Of a stretch of DNA of 5,482 nucleotides, positions 1 to 5,437 are shown piece by piece. The DNA is taken from contig JALURJ010000090.1 in assembly GCA_027016915.1 (NCBI GenBank), forward strand, positions 1 to 5,482, given 5' to 3'. The notes below the pieces were generated by a model that did no database searches, was not told the DNA's origin, and saw only the letters and a list, made by a program, of their open reading frames with translations. Made by a program: the position numbers and the translations under genes. The DNA comes from Desulfurococcales archaeon (GTDB taxonomy: Archaea > Thermoproteota > Thermoprotei_A > Sulfolobales > WAQK01). Position 1 is the stretch's first letter. Each line of letters starts with the position of its first letter.

Positions 1-542
1 TTCTTGAGAAGGCATGCTACGCTGCAGTGGCCCTGATACCGCCTAGCATGATAGATGAGGAGAACCTCAACAGGCTGGAGTACAGAGCCATGGCATACCT
101 CCTTAAGGATGCTGCCTCCCGTGGGGTTAGGCCTGCGAGGATAACCATAGACCTTGTAGGCACGATTCCAAGGATTAAGGCCAGCCTGGCCTGGGCAGGG
201 GTTAGGGGGAACATAGTGGCTGAGGAGAGGGCCGACGCCAAGTATCCCGAGGTCTCCGCGGCAAGCATAGTGGCGAAGGTTCTCAGAGACGAGAGGATAA
301 GGGAGCTAGCGCAGCAGTACGGGGACATGGGCAGCGGCTACCCCTCCGACCCCAGAGCCCTGGAGTGGCTTCGACATCAATGCCTCTCAGGAGAGCCGCC
401 GCCCATAGTTAGGAGGAGCTGGAGAACCCTCGACAGGGTCTGTCCTGGGAAGAGGGTTAGGAAGAGGAGGGGGCAGAAAACCCTGGCAGACTTCATGGGC
501 CAGGAGGGGGCGGTAGGCGCTGAGCCTACTAATGATTATTAA
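1..542 (+). CDS. rnhB: Ribonuclease HII, 3' part (5' end outside the window)
   Basis: RNase HII cuts the RNA strand of RNA/DNA hybrids and starts removal of single ribonucleotides misplaced in DNA. The frame is open from base 3 to TAA at 540-542, about 179 residues. The N-terminal part with the first acidic catalytic residues (the DE pair of the family) lies beyond the left edge. Visible family signatures are a catalytic-type Asp in TIDLVG (codon 150-152), the block ADAKYPEVSAASIVAKVLRD with a second Asp at 234-236, and the GSGYPSDP segment. The GTG at 27 is in frame but interior, because the reading continues upstream (LEKACYAAVAL). After the catalytic core comes a basic stretch (KRVRKRRG) and then QKTLADFM, which fits the PCNA-interacting PIP box. 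The GTPase gene follows after 45 nt on the same strand, so co-transcription is likely. Family assignment is firm. Confidence 0.95.
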   Translation, partial: LEKACYAAVALIPPSMIDEENLNRLEYRAMAYLLKDAASRGVRPARITIDLVGTIPRIKASLAWAGVRGNIVAEERADAKYPEVSAASIVAKVLRDERIRELAQQYGDMGSGYPSDPRALEWLRHQCLSGEPPPIVRRSWRTLDRVCPGKRVRKRRGQKTLADFMGQEGAVGAEPTNDY

Positions 543-575
543 GCAGGGCCTTGAGATACTTTGCCCTAGGGGAAG

Positions 576-580
576 GGTGA
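576..580 (+). promoter_or_regulatory. Ribosome binding site of the TGS GTPase gene
   Basis: GGTGA lies 7 nt before the ATG at 588 and matches the archaeal 16S 3' end complement (GAGGTGATC). The in-frame codon immediately before this ATG is TGA, so 588 is the most upstream possible start of this frame. Confidence 0.75.
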
Positions 581-587
581 GCAGTGA

Positions 588-1754
588 ATGGTAACGAATC
601 TGCCTGCCGAGGCTAGGGCTAAGTGGGTCAAGGTTATGGAGGCCAAGACACCTGAGGAGAAGCTCCGCGCGTTGCAGGAGTTCCTCTCAGCTGTGCCGAA
701 GCACAAGGGTACGGAGAACCTGGTCCAGTGGGCTAGGAGGAGGATGGCCGAGCTCAGGGAGGAGATCGAGGAGCAGAAGAGGCGGCGCAGGGGCGGGGTG
801 AGTTTCTTCGTAGAGAAGGAGGGTGCAGCCCAGCTCGTACTCGTAGGCCTCCCAAACTCGGGTAAGAGCAGCCTGCTGGCAAGGCTGACCAACGCCAAGA
901 CGGAGATCGCCGACTACCCCTACACCACCCGGAGACCCGTGCCCGGCATGCTCACCTACCAGGACATCCAGTTCCAACTGGTCGACGCACCCCCGCTGAC
1001 CCCTGGGGGTGGAGGAGGATTCGCCTCTCGGGTCCTCGGCCTGGCGAGGAACGCTGACGGCCTCATCATAGTGGTGAGCCTAGAGTCCGACCCCGTATGG
1101 GAGTTCGAGACTATTAGGAGGGAGCTCGAGGAGTCCAACATAGTGATCAGGAAGCCTCGGGGCAGAGTTGTTATCGAGAGGATGAGGGGAGGACGCGGCG
1201 GCATAAGGGTTGTAGCCAGCGGCAAGATGCTCGACTACACTATGGAGGACGTGCGGAAACTGCTGGAGGGCTACAGGATATACTCCGCGGTCGTCAAGAT
1301 ATACGGCGAGACCACGCTTGACGACGTGGAGAAGGCGATATTCGAGAACGTGTCCTACAAGCCTGCAGTGGTTATAGCCAACAAAGCCGACCTCCCCGGA
1401 ACGCGGGGCAAGGCCGTTCAGCTAAGAAAGGTGGTGCCGCCCGAGGTCCCGGTGATACCCGCTTCGGCGAAGACTGGTGCAGGCCTCGGAAACCTCGGCG
1501 AAATCCTGTTCAATATGCTCGATATCGTGCGGATCTACACCAAGCAGCCCAACGGCGAGATAGCTGACAAGCCCCTCATCCTGAGGAAGGGCGCCACAGT
1601 CATGGACGTGGCCAAGGCTGTGCACAGCCGGCTTGCCAGGAACTTCAGCTACGCCAAGATATGGGGCCCCTCAGCTAAATACCCGGGAGAGAGGGTGGGC
1701 GCCGAACATACCGTCATGGATGGCGACATAGTAGAGATTCATACCAGGAAATAG
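588..1754 (+). CDS. Obg/DRG-type GTPase with C-terminal TGS domain
   Basis: A 388-residue P-loop GTPase of the DRG/Rbg group, a family linked to ribosomes and translation; the exact partner cannot be read here. Residues 47-68 form a charged, probably coiled helix. G1 is GLPNSGKS (87-94), the G2 region is DYPYTT (109-114), G4 is NKAD (265-268) and G5 is SAK (293-295). The segment 184-255 between G3 and G4 resembles the inserted domain of DRG proteins (KPRGRVVIERMRGGRGGIRV). A TGS domain fills about 318-386 (KPLILRKGATVMDVAKAVH, then VMDGDIVEIH). The G3 motif is DAPP (133-136), not the usual DxxG, and is followed by LTPGGGGG. The rest of the GTP site is intact, so this looks like a subfamily trait and not decay. 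The gene sits 45 nt after rnhB and faces vapC, whose stop is 36 nt away. Confidence 0.9.
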   Translation: MVTNLPAEARAKWVKVMEAKTPEEKLRALQEFLSAVPKHKGTENLVQWARRRMAELREEIEEQKRRRRGGVSFFVEKEGAAQLVLVGLPNSGKSSLLARLTNAKTEIADYPYTTRRPVPGMLTYQDIQFQLVDAPPLTPGGGGGFASRVLGLARNADGLIIVVSLESDPVWEFETIRRELEESNIVIRKPRGRVVIERMRGGRGGIRVVASGKMLDYTMEDVRKLLEGYRIYSAVVKIYGETTLDDVEKAIFENVSYKPAVVIANKADLPGTRGKAVQLRKVVPPEVPVIPASAKTGAGLGNLGEILFNMLDIVRIYTKQPNGEIADKPLILRKGATVMDVAKAVHSRLARNFSYAKIWGPSAKYPGERVGAEHTVMDGDIVEIHTRK

Positions 1755-1790
1755 TTGAGGACCGATCTCCCCGCCATACGTACCTGCAAT

Positions 1791-2231
1791 TCAGGTTAAC
1801 CGGATCTTAGGTAATACTTCGATCCCAGGCAGTTGTTTGAAGTGCTTGTCGAGGCTATAAGCCCTGTTTACGCCTCTTCCAACCATTACGACGTATGCCA
1901 ACGCATCGTTAATACTTACATTATAGCGCTGCGCTACTGGCAGCGCTGCCTCGTAGTCGTCGGCTGAGACGCTCAGAACCTCGATATTGTCAAGCGTCAA
2001 GAGCCACGCCGCTAGACCAACACATTTCTGGAGGCCAAGCCTGGTTTCGACGATATTGAAAACCTCGCCTAGATGCACAACCGTGGTCACTACCGGTTCT
2101 CCATCCTCTATTTTGGCCAGTATATTCTTTGCCGCTCTCTTAACCGTCTCTTCTACGGCTGTAAGCTTCCTCTTAGGCTTAAGGAAAGCGTGTAGCATTA
2201 CACTCGAGTCAAGAAACGTTGCTTCAGTCAT
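1791..2231 (-). CDS. vapC: VapC-type PIN-domain ribonuclease toxin
   Basis: A 146-residue PIN-domain protein, expected to be the toxin of a VapBC pair: a Mg-dependent endoribonuclease that cuts RNA when its antitoxin is lost. The acidic residues of the PIN site are in place: D8 in FLDSSV, E56 in VHLGEVFN, D109 in SINDALAY and D128 in SLDKHF. Length is usual for the family. The ATG at 2231 overlaps the end of vapB by 8 nt, and a GGAGGG lies 6 nt upstream inside vapB, so translation is probably coupled. The stop is TGA at 1791-1793. One hand-counted 60-base line (1861-1920) is about 47% GC and another (2101-2160) about 45%, against about 57-68% in counted lines of neighbouring genes, which hints at horizontal acquisition. 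RNA target unknown. Confidence 0.9.
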   Translation of the reverse strand: MTEATFLDSSVMLHAFLKPKRKLTAVEETVKRAAKNILAKIEDGEPVVTTVVHLGEVFNIVETRLGLQKCVGLAAWLLTLDNIEVLSVSADDYEAALPVAQRYNVSINDALAYVVMVGRGVNRAYSLDKHFKQLPGIEVLPKIRLT

Positions 2232-2460
2232 GGAGAGCCCTCCGGAGTTCGTGTGTATCTGTGAAATCCTCCACGTCTCCGATTTCGATAGAATCGAAAA
2301 GTTCTGAGAGCTTTACAGGCTTAATGGGTTTTAACCTGATCTCGTCCCCGACGATTTCCAGCGTCAAAATCCTTGAGCCCAGCTTCCTCCTAACCTTGGC
2401 TGGTATCACTATTCTTCCCTGCCTATCCATCTTAACTACCATTATCAAGGAGTTCACCAT
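2224..2460 (-). CDS. vapB: AbrB/SpoVT-family antitoxin, partner of VapC
   Basis: A 78-residue antitoxin. The N-terminal half is a swapped-hairpin AbrB DNA-binding domain (MVVKMDRQGRIVIPAKVRRK, then LTLEIVGDEIRLKPI, residues 7-46). The acidic C-terminal tail (SELFDSIEIGDVEDFTDT) is the part that usually wraps and blocks the VapC active site. Two starts are possible. ATG at 2460 lies where a transcript from the TATA box at 2481-2488 should begin, so a leaderless message is likely. ATG at 2442 (72 residues) has a GGTG 12 nt upstream, farther than the 6-8 nt of the neighbouring genes. I prefer 2460. The frame stays open to 2841, but that part lies antisense-free inside hsp20 in another frame, upstream of the promoter, and is not coding. 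Such antitoxins normally repress their own operon together with VapC. Confidence 0.88.
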   Translation of the reverse strand: MVNSLIMVVKMDRQGRIVIPAKVRRKLGSRILTLEIVGDEIRLKPIKPVKLSELFDSIEIGDVEDFTDTHELRRALHD

Positions 2461-2480
2461 GCCAAAATTAATATGGTACG

Positions 2481-2488
2481 ATATATAA
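2481..2488 (-). promoter_or_regulatory. TATA box of the vapBC operon
   Basis: Reading on the - strand, TTATATAT occupies 2488-2481 in the 71-nt gap after hsp20. An archaeal start site about 26 nt downstream falls near 2459, on the first vapB ATG, so the message is probably leaderless. No clear purine-rich BRE precedes it. Confidence 0.65.
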
Positions 2489-2531
2489 GTAGTGCCAGAA
2501 TCGGTCCCTATGGATCGCTGAAATGTTGTGT

Positions 2532-2960
2532 TTAGGGCGTTTTTGGCACAATTATCTCCACTATTTTGCCTCTCACCCTGTAGCTTAGCCTGGAGACGTC
2601 GGCATCGGGCGGGAGGCGTATGGTTTTCCTGTACTGGTGGAAGGATATCTCCCTGTGTACTGTGCCCCAGCGCTCGAACCTTATGCTTCTCTCTAGCTTG
2701 CAGGTCAGTGTGAGGGTATTGCCATGGGCTTCGACATGGAGGGTGCTGGTGTCTCCCCCGGCCAGGTCGACGCGTATGATGTAGGCGTCCTCGGCCTCGT
2801 AGATGGAGTAGAGGGGCTCCAGCATGCCAGAGGAGTCCCACATGGGCTGCTCCTCGGGGCCGAAGGTCTCCCAGATCTCTCTGAAGGTCTCCTCGAACTC
2901 GCGTTCGATCCTCTCCAGCTCCCTCCTAATCTTCCTCCGGATCTCGTCGATGAAGCTCAT
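2532..2960 (-). CDS. hsp20: Small heat-shock protein (Hsp20/alpha-crystallin family)
   Basis: A 142-residue cytoplasmic holdase that should bind unfolding proteins without ATP. Residues 3-32 form a very charged amphipathic helix (IDEIRRKIRRELERIEREFE). The alpha-crystallin domain covers about 48-140: PLYSIYEAEDAYIIRVDLAG opens it, HVEAHGNTLTLTCK follows, and RGKIVEIIVPK is the closing strand pair. The protein ends at VPKTP just after this strand, so the usual C-terminal tail with an I-x-I/V motif, which joins dimers into large oligomers, is missing. The ATG at 2960 has GGTG at 2971-2968, 7 nt upstream. It lies 21 nt after the stop of the PAC2/PbaB-like gene on the same strand, with no room for its own promoter in that gap, so the two are probably one transcript. 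Confidence 0.9.
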   Translation of the reverse strand: MSFIDEIRRKIRRELERIEREFEETFREIWETFGPEEQPMWDSSGMLEPLYSIYEAEDAYIIRVDLAGGDTSTLHVEAHGNTLTLTCKLERSIRFERWGTVHREISFHQYRKTIRLPPDADVSRLSYRVRGKIVEIIVPKTP

Positions 2961-2969
2961 ACCGCACCA

Positions 2970-2981
2970 CCCCGCGCGGGG
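2970..2981. repeat. 12-bp GC-only palindrome at the hsp20 ribosome binding site
   Basis: CCCCGCGCGGGG is a perfect palindrome that begins right after the TAG of the PAC2/PbaB-like gene (2982-2984). In the message it can fold as a 4-bp CCCC/GGGG stem with a GCGC loop. Its last two G residues are the first two bases of the hsp20 GGTG at 2971-2968. A role in translation control is inference only. Confidence 0.5.
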
Positions 2982-3761
2982 CTACGTGTAGAGGAGGGGC
3001 ACCTGCTGCTCGTAGCCCTTCTGCATCTGGGCCAGGGCCCTCCTGGTGTTCTTCATCAGCTCCCTGGTCTTGATCCTTATCAGCTCCGCCTCGTCGAGCA
3101 GGGCCTTAACATTGATCTCGAACCCCACTATCTTGGAGAGCCCCTGAAGCACCTGGGCGGCGGCCTCTGGGTCGGGGAAGTCGAGGAACGCCTCCGCCAG
3201 GATCACCAAGTTGTTGACCCTCCTCCTGCTCGCCTCCTTGAGGATCGCCGCGTAAGGGCCTACCAGGAAGCCCTCCTCGAACCTCTGCACCTCCAGCTTC
3301 TCGCCCAGCCTGGAGGCTGGGTCCGTGTTAGCGAGCCAGTAGACTCTGGGTTTCTCCAGTTCAAGCCTGTTGGGCACCCCCATGCCCAGCAGGGACACTA
3401 TGTAGTCTATCCCCCTCTTCATGGCGTACTCGACTATGGCGTAGGAGAGCGGGTAGATCGCTGCAGGCGTCATGGCGGTCTCTGAGACCAGCACGAGGGT
3501 GTTGCCATGCGCAAACATTCTGAGGGGTAGTCTGGGCACCCCCTGGTGCACCACTACTACCGGCGGGAAGTACCTGTCTGAGTCTATGCCTCCCACCTCC
3601 TTCATCTCGAGGGTCCGCACCATGTGGCTCGCAGCTATGGGGCCCACAAGCCCGGCGTCGGGGAGCCCCAGTATCAGGTAGGACGGCTTCTCGAGAGCGT
3701 AATCCTCGTACTCCACTATGGTGAACCCGTCGTAGTGCTCCTGATAAATGGGCCTTTTCAC
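2982..3761 (-). CDS. PAC2-family protein with C-terminal HbYX motif (PbaB-like proteasome activator/assembly chaperone)
   Basis: A 259-residue PAC2-family protein. Archaeal members (PbaA, PbaB) are relatives of eukaryotic proteasome assembly chaperones, and PbaB is known to activate the 20S proteasome without ATP through a C-terminal HbYX motif. The N-terminal core has SYLILGLPDAGLVGPIAASH (27-46), the usual PAC2 opening, then VGGIDSDRYFPP (56-67). The middle contains LVLVSETAMTP (89-99) and YIVSLLGMGVPNR (120-132). Residues 221-250 are a long charged helix, probably coiled. The last three residues are Leu-Tyr-Thr, an exact hydrophobic-Tyr-any motif free at the C-terminus, which in proteasome activators inserts into the pockets of the alpha ring. 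The GTG start at 3761 has AGGTGAT 6-7 nt upstream. hsp20 follows after 21 nt. Family is firm; the activator role is inferred from the terminus. Confidence 0.88.
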   Translation of the reverse strand: MKRPIYQEHYDGFTIVEYEDYALEKPSYLILGLPDAGLVGPIAASHMVRTLEMKEVGGIDSDRYFPPVVVVHQGVPRLPLRMFAHGNTLVLVSETAMTPAAIYPLSYAIVEYAMKRGIDYIVSLLGMGVPNRLELEKPRVYWLANTDPASRLGEKLEVQRFEEGFLVGPYAAILKEASRRRVNNLVILAEAFLDFPDPEAAAQVLQGLSKIVGFEINVKALLDEAELIRIKTRELMKNTRRALAQMQKGYEQQVPLLYT

Positions 3762-3766
3762 GCGGT

Positions 3767-3773
3767 ATCACCT
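3767..3773 (-). promoter_or_regulatory. Ribosome binding site of the PAC2/PbaB-like gene
   Basis: AGGTGAT, a near-complete archaeal Shine-Dalgarno, is read at 3773-3767 on the - strand and ends 5 nt before the GTG at 3761. It fixes this GTG as the start even though it is not ATG. Confidence 0.75.
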
Positions 3774-3800
3774 GAAATGTATATTTGGGGTAGGTGGTTC

Positions 3801-3806
3801 TAATAC
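3801..3806 (-). promoter_or_regulatory. Candidate TATA box for the PAC2/PbaB-like and hsp20 genes
   Basis: GTATTA (3806-3801 on the - strand) is preceded by a purine-rich GGAAAG that could be the BRE. A start 26 nt downstream gives a leader of about 17 nt that holds the AGGTGAT. A rival is TTTTAA at 3838-3833, which would give a leader near 47 nt but overlaps the end of the gcvTH unit. Confidence 0.4.
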
Positions 3807-3816
3807 GCTTTCCTCG

Positions 3817-3842
3817 AAAAGCCCGGGTGGGGTTAAAAGAAG
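3817..3842 (-). terminator. Weak T-rich terminator candidate after gcvH
   Basis: Just after the gcvH stop, the - strand reads TTCTTTTAA (about 3841-3833) and then CTTTTC (about 3821-3816). Archaeal transcription often ends at such oligo-T stretches without a hairpin. Both runs are only four T long, so the call is tentative, and the first may instead be a TATA-like element. Confidence 0.3.
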
Positions 3843-3849
3843 GTTCGGG

Positions 3850-4257
3850 TCAGCCCTCCTTTATCTTCTCAGCATACTCCTCGGGCGAGAGCAGGCCCTC
3901 ATATTCCTCGGGGTTGGATGCCTCTATGGCGAAGAACCAGCCCTCGCCGTAGGGGTCCTCGTTGACCAGCTCCGGCTGGTCGTAGAGTTTTTCGTTCACT
4001 TCGACAACCTTTCCCGAGACGGGGGCGTATATGTCGGCAGCTGACTTGATCGACTCCACGGCAGCTACGGGACTCCCAGCCTTAACCTCCGCCCCAACCT
4101 CGGGGAGCTCGACACCCACAACGTCTTTCAGCTTTTTCTGGGCGTAGTCGGTTATACCCACCCTGACGATGCCGTTCTCCTTTTTGGCCCACTCGTCGCT
4201 CTTGGTGTACCTTCTATCGGTGAGGACTATGTAGTCTCCCACCCTTATCTCGGACAT
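3850..4257 (-). CDS. gcvH: Glycine cleavage system H protein
   Basis: The H protein carries the aminomethyl group from the P to the T protein on a lipoyl arm, then passes the reduced arm to the L protein. The predicted protein has 135 residues, normal for GcvH. The lipoyl site is ESIKSA with Lys71 (codon 4047-4045), followed by ADIYAPVSGKVVEVN. The N-terminal part RVGITDYAQKKLKDVVGVELPEVG is also typical, and so is the end NEDPYGEGWFFAIE. A GTG at 4266 would add three residues, but it lies inside the Shine-Dalgarno GAGGTGA (4269-4263). ATG at 4257, 5 nt after that motif, is therefore the better start. The gene follows gcvT with 5 nt between stop and ATG, and is translationally coupled to it. 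No gene for the lipoylating enzyme is visible here. Confidence 0.95.
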   Translation of the reverse strand: MSEIRVGDYIVLTDRRYTKSDEWAKKENGIVRVGITDYAQKKLKDVVGVELPEVGAEVKAGSPVAAVESIKSAADIYAPVSGKVVEVNEKLYDQPELVNEDPYGEGWFFAIEASNPEEYEGLLSPEEYAEKIKEG

Positions 4258-4262
4258 GGGGG

Positions 4263-4269
4263 TCACCTC
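4263..4269 (-). promoter_or_regulatory. Ribosome binding site of gcvH, overlapping the gcvT stop
   Basis: GAGGTGA on the - strand is a full match to the archaeal Shine-Dalgarno and ends 5 nt before ATG 4257. Its last three bases are the TGA stop of gcvT, and AGG is the last gcvT sense codon, so one stretch ends one gene and starts the next. Confidence 0.8.
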
Positions 4270-5360
4270 TTTATGAGTGGGAAGTCGTCCAATTTAGCTC
4301 TATACCTCTTGCCCCTGATCTCGACCTCGACCTCCAGGCCTATCAGGGCGTGGCTGGAGTCAACATAGACCATTCCTATGCCCCTCCTAAGCACTGGCGA
4401 GTAGTTGCCGCTCGTAACCCTGCCTATCTCGACATCGTCTATGTAGACCTTGTAGCCCTCCCTCGGGATGCCCCTCTCCTTCTTCTTCATCTTGAGGGCT
4501 AGCCTGACTCTCTTGACACCCCTCCTCATGATCTCCCTGAGGGCCTCGTAGCCTATGTAGCCCGTCTTGCCGGGCGTGAAGACCCAGTACCTGGCCTCCA
4601 GTGGGTTGGTCTTCTCGTCTATGTCGTGCCCGTAGAGGACGAAGCCGACCTCGAGCCTTATGGTGTCCCTCGCCGCCAGCCCGGCCGGCTCGACGCCCAT
4701 CTCGACGAGGCTCTTGAACACCCTTGCAGCTACGTCTGGTTCGGCTATTATCTCGAAGCCGTCCTCGCCGGTCCAGCCGCTCCTGCTCACCAGGAAGGTT
4801 TTCCTCCCTACCAGTTCAGCCTGGGGGAGGAACTGGAGCATTCCGAGGCCCAGAACGTCGCTGGGGGCCCCCAGCTTCTCCATGTATTCGGCCGACCGGG
4901 GTCCCTGGAGGGCCAGCATGGCTAGCTCGAAGGTTTTGTCTGTGACCTCTACTTTCATGCCCAGCCTCTCCCTCCACTCGGAGAGCCATGCTTTGACCTT
5001 CTCCCTATTCACGGCGTTGCAGACCATCAGCCACTCCTCGCTGCTGAACCTGTAGAGCATGACATCGTCCCTAAAGCCTGCCCGTTCGTTGAGGAGTGCT
5101 GTGGGCCCACTCATGCTGAGCTCCTTGACCTTGCCCAGCTCCTTGGGCACCATTTTCTGCAGGAACTCGAAGGCGTCGGGCCCCTTGATCAGGATCCTGC
5201 CCATGTGGCTGACGTCGAAGACAGCGGCGTTCTCCCTGACCGCGAGGTGCTCCTTGATGGTGCTGCGGTACACCATGGGGGCCTCCCAACCAGCGAACTC
5301 CCCGAAGCTTGCTCCAAGCTCCTCGTGTATCTCCCTCAGGGGGAATTTTAGCAGCTGCAC
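4263..5360 (-). CDS. gcvT: Glycine cleavage system T protein (aminomethyltransferase)
   Basis: The T protein moves the one-carbon unit from the aminomethyl-lipoyl arm of the H protein to tetrahydropterin and releases ammonia. At 365 residues the length is standard for a full GcvT. The start region KFPLREIHEELGASFGEFAG (5-24) followed by W matches the family N-terminus. Further marks are FDVSHMGRI (48-56), the Asp pair in GFRDDVMLYR (D98/D99, the catalytic Asp position), LQGPRS (151-156), SGWTGEDGFEI (194-204), ARDTIRLEVGFVLYGHDID (230-248), and the C-terminal barrel motif RVTSGNYSPVLRRGIGMVYV (314-333). The start is GTG at 5360 with GGTG 7 nt upstream. gcvH follows with coupled translation. 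P and L protein genes are not in the window. Archaeal enzymes may use a modified pterin in place of folate; this cannot be decided from the sequence. Confidence 0.96.
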   Translation of the reverse strand: MQLLKFPLREIHEELGASFGEFAGWEAPMVYRSTIKEHLAVRENAAVFDVSHMGRILIKGPDAFEFLQKMVPKELGKVKELSMSGPTALLNERAGFRDDVMLYRFSSEEWLMVCNAVNREKVKAWLSEWRERLGMKVEVTDKTFELAMLALQGPRSAEYMEKLGAPSDVLGLGMLQFLPQAELVGRKTFLVSRSGWTGEDGFEIIAEPDVAARVFKSLVEMGVEPAGLAARDTIRLEVGFVLYGHDIDEKTNPLEARYWVFTPGKTGYIGYEALREIMRRGVKRVRLALKMKKKERGIPREGYKVYIDDVEIGRVTSGNYSPVLRRGIGMVYVDSSHALIGLEVEVEIRGKRYRAKLDDFPLIKR

Positions 5361-5367
5361 GTCAAAA

Positions 5368-5371
5368 CACC
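5368..5371 (-). promoter_or_regulatory. Ribosome binding site of gcvT
   Basis: GGTG read at 5371-5368 on the - strand lies 7 nt before the GTG start at 5360, the same spacing as in the neighbouring genes. It supports GTG 5360, which also agrees with the family N-terminus. Confidence 0.55.
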
Positions 5372-5373
5372 GT

Positions 5374-5389
5374 CAATTATCCAGAATTG
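5374..5389. repeat. Small inverted repeat over the predicted gcvT start site
   Basis: CAATT and AATTG are separated by 6 bases. The predicted transcription start near 5377 lies inside this repeat. A repressor could bind here, but five-base arms also arise by chance. Confidence 0.3.
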
Positions 5390-5400
5390 CACCCGCATGC

Positions 5401-5406
5401 TAAATA
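5401..5406 (-). promoter_or_regulatory. TATA box of the gcvTH operon
   Basis: TATTTA on the - strand (5406-5401) is preceded by the purine-rich GAAACAAG, a plausible BRE. A start 26 nt downstream lands near A5377 and leaves a leader of about 17 nt that contains the GGTG. Confidence 0.6.
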
Positions 5407-5437
5407 CTTGTTTCAGCCGCAGGGAGCCCGGCGCCTA

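Noticed and set aside
545..568. Weak inverted repeat AGGGC...GCCCT between rnhB and the GTPase gene
   Set aside because: Five-base arms with a 14-base loop and no T run; it is unlikely to be a terminator in a probable operon.
1755..1790. Terminator sought between the convergent GTPase and vapC genes
   Set aside because: The 36 bases hold no T run on either strand and no strong hairpin, so the transcripts probably overlap or end within the opposite gene.
2461..2841. In-frame upstream extension of vapB to 205 residues
   Set aside because: The extra part lies inside hsp20 in another frame and upstream of the vapB TATA box, and its Arg/His-rich sequence does not resemble an AbrB antitoxin.
2724..3485. 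A 253-residue open frame on the + strand opposite the PAC2 and hsp20 genes
   Set aside because: It is antisense to two well-recognised proteins, is rich in Leu, Gly, His and Pro as expected for a GC-rich shadow frame, and shows no family motif.
4626..5055. Several open frames of about 70-130 residues on the + strand opposite gcvT
   Set aside because: They are shadows of a clearly conserved full-length GcvT and have no motifs of their own.
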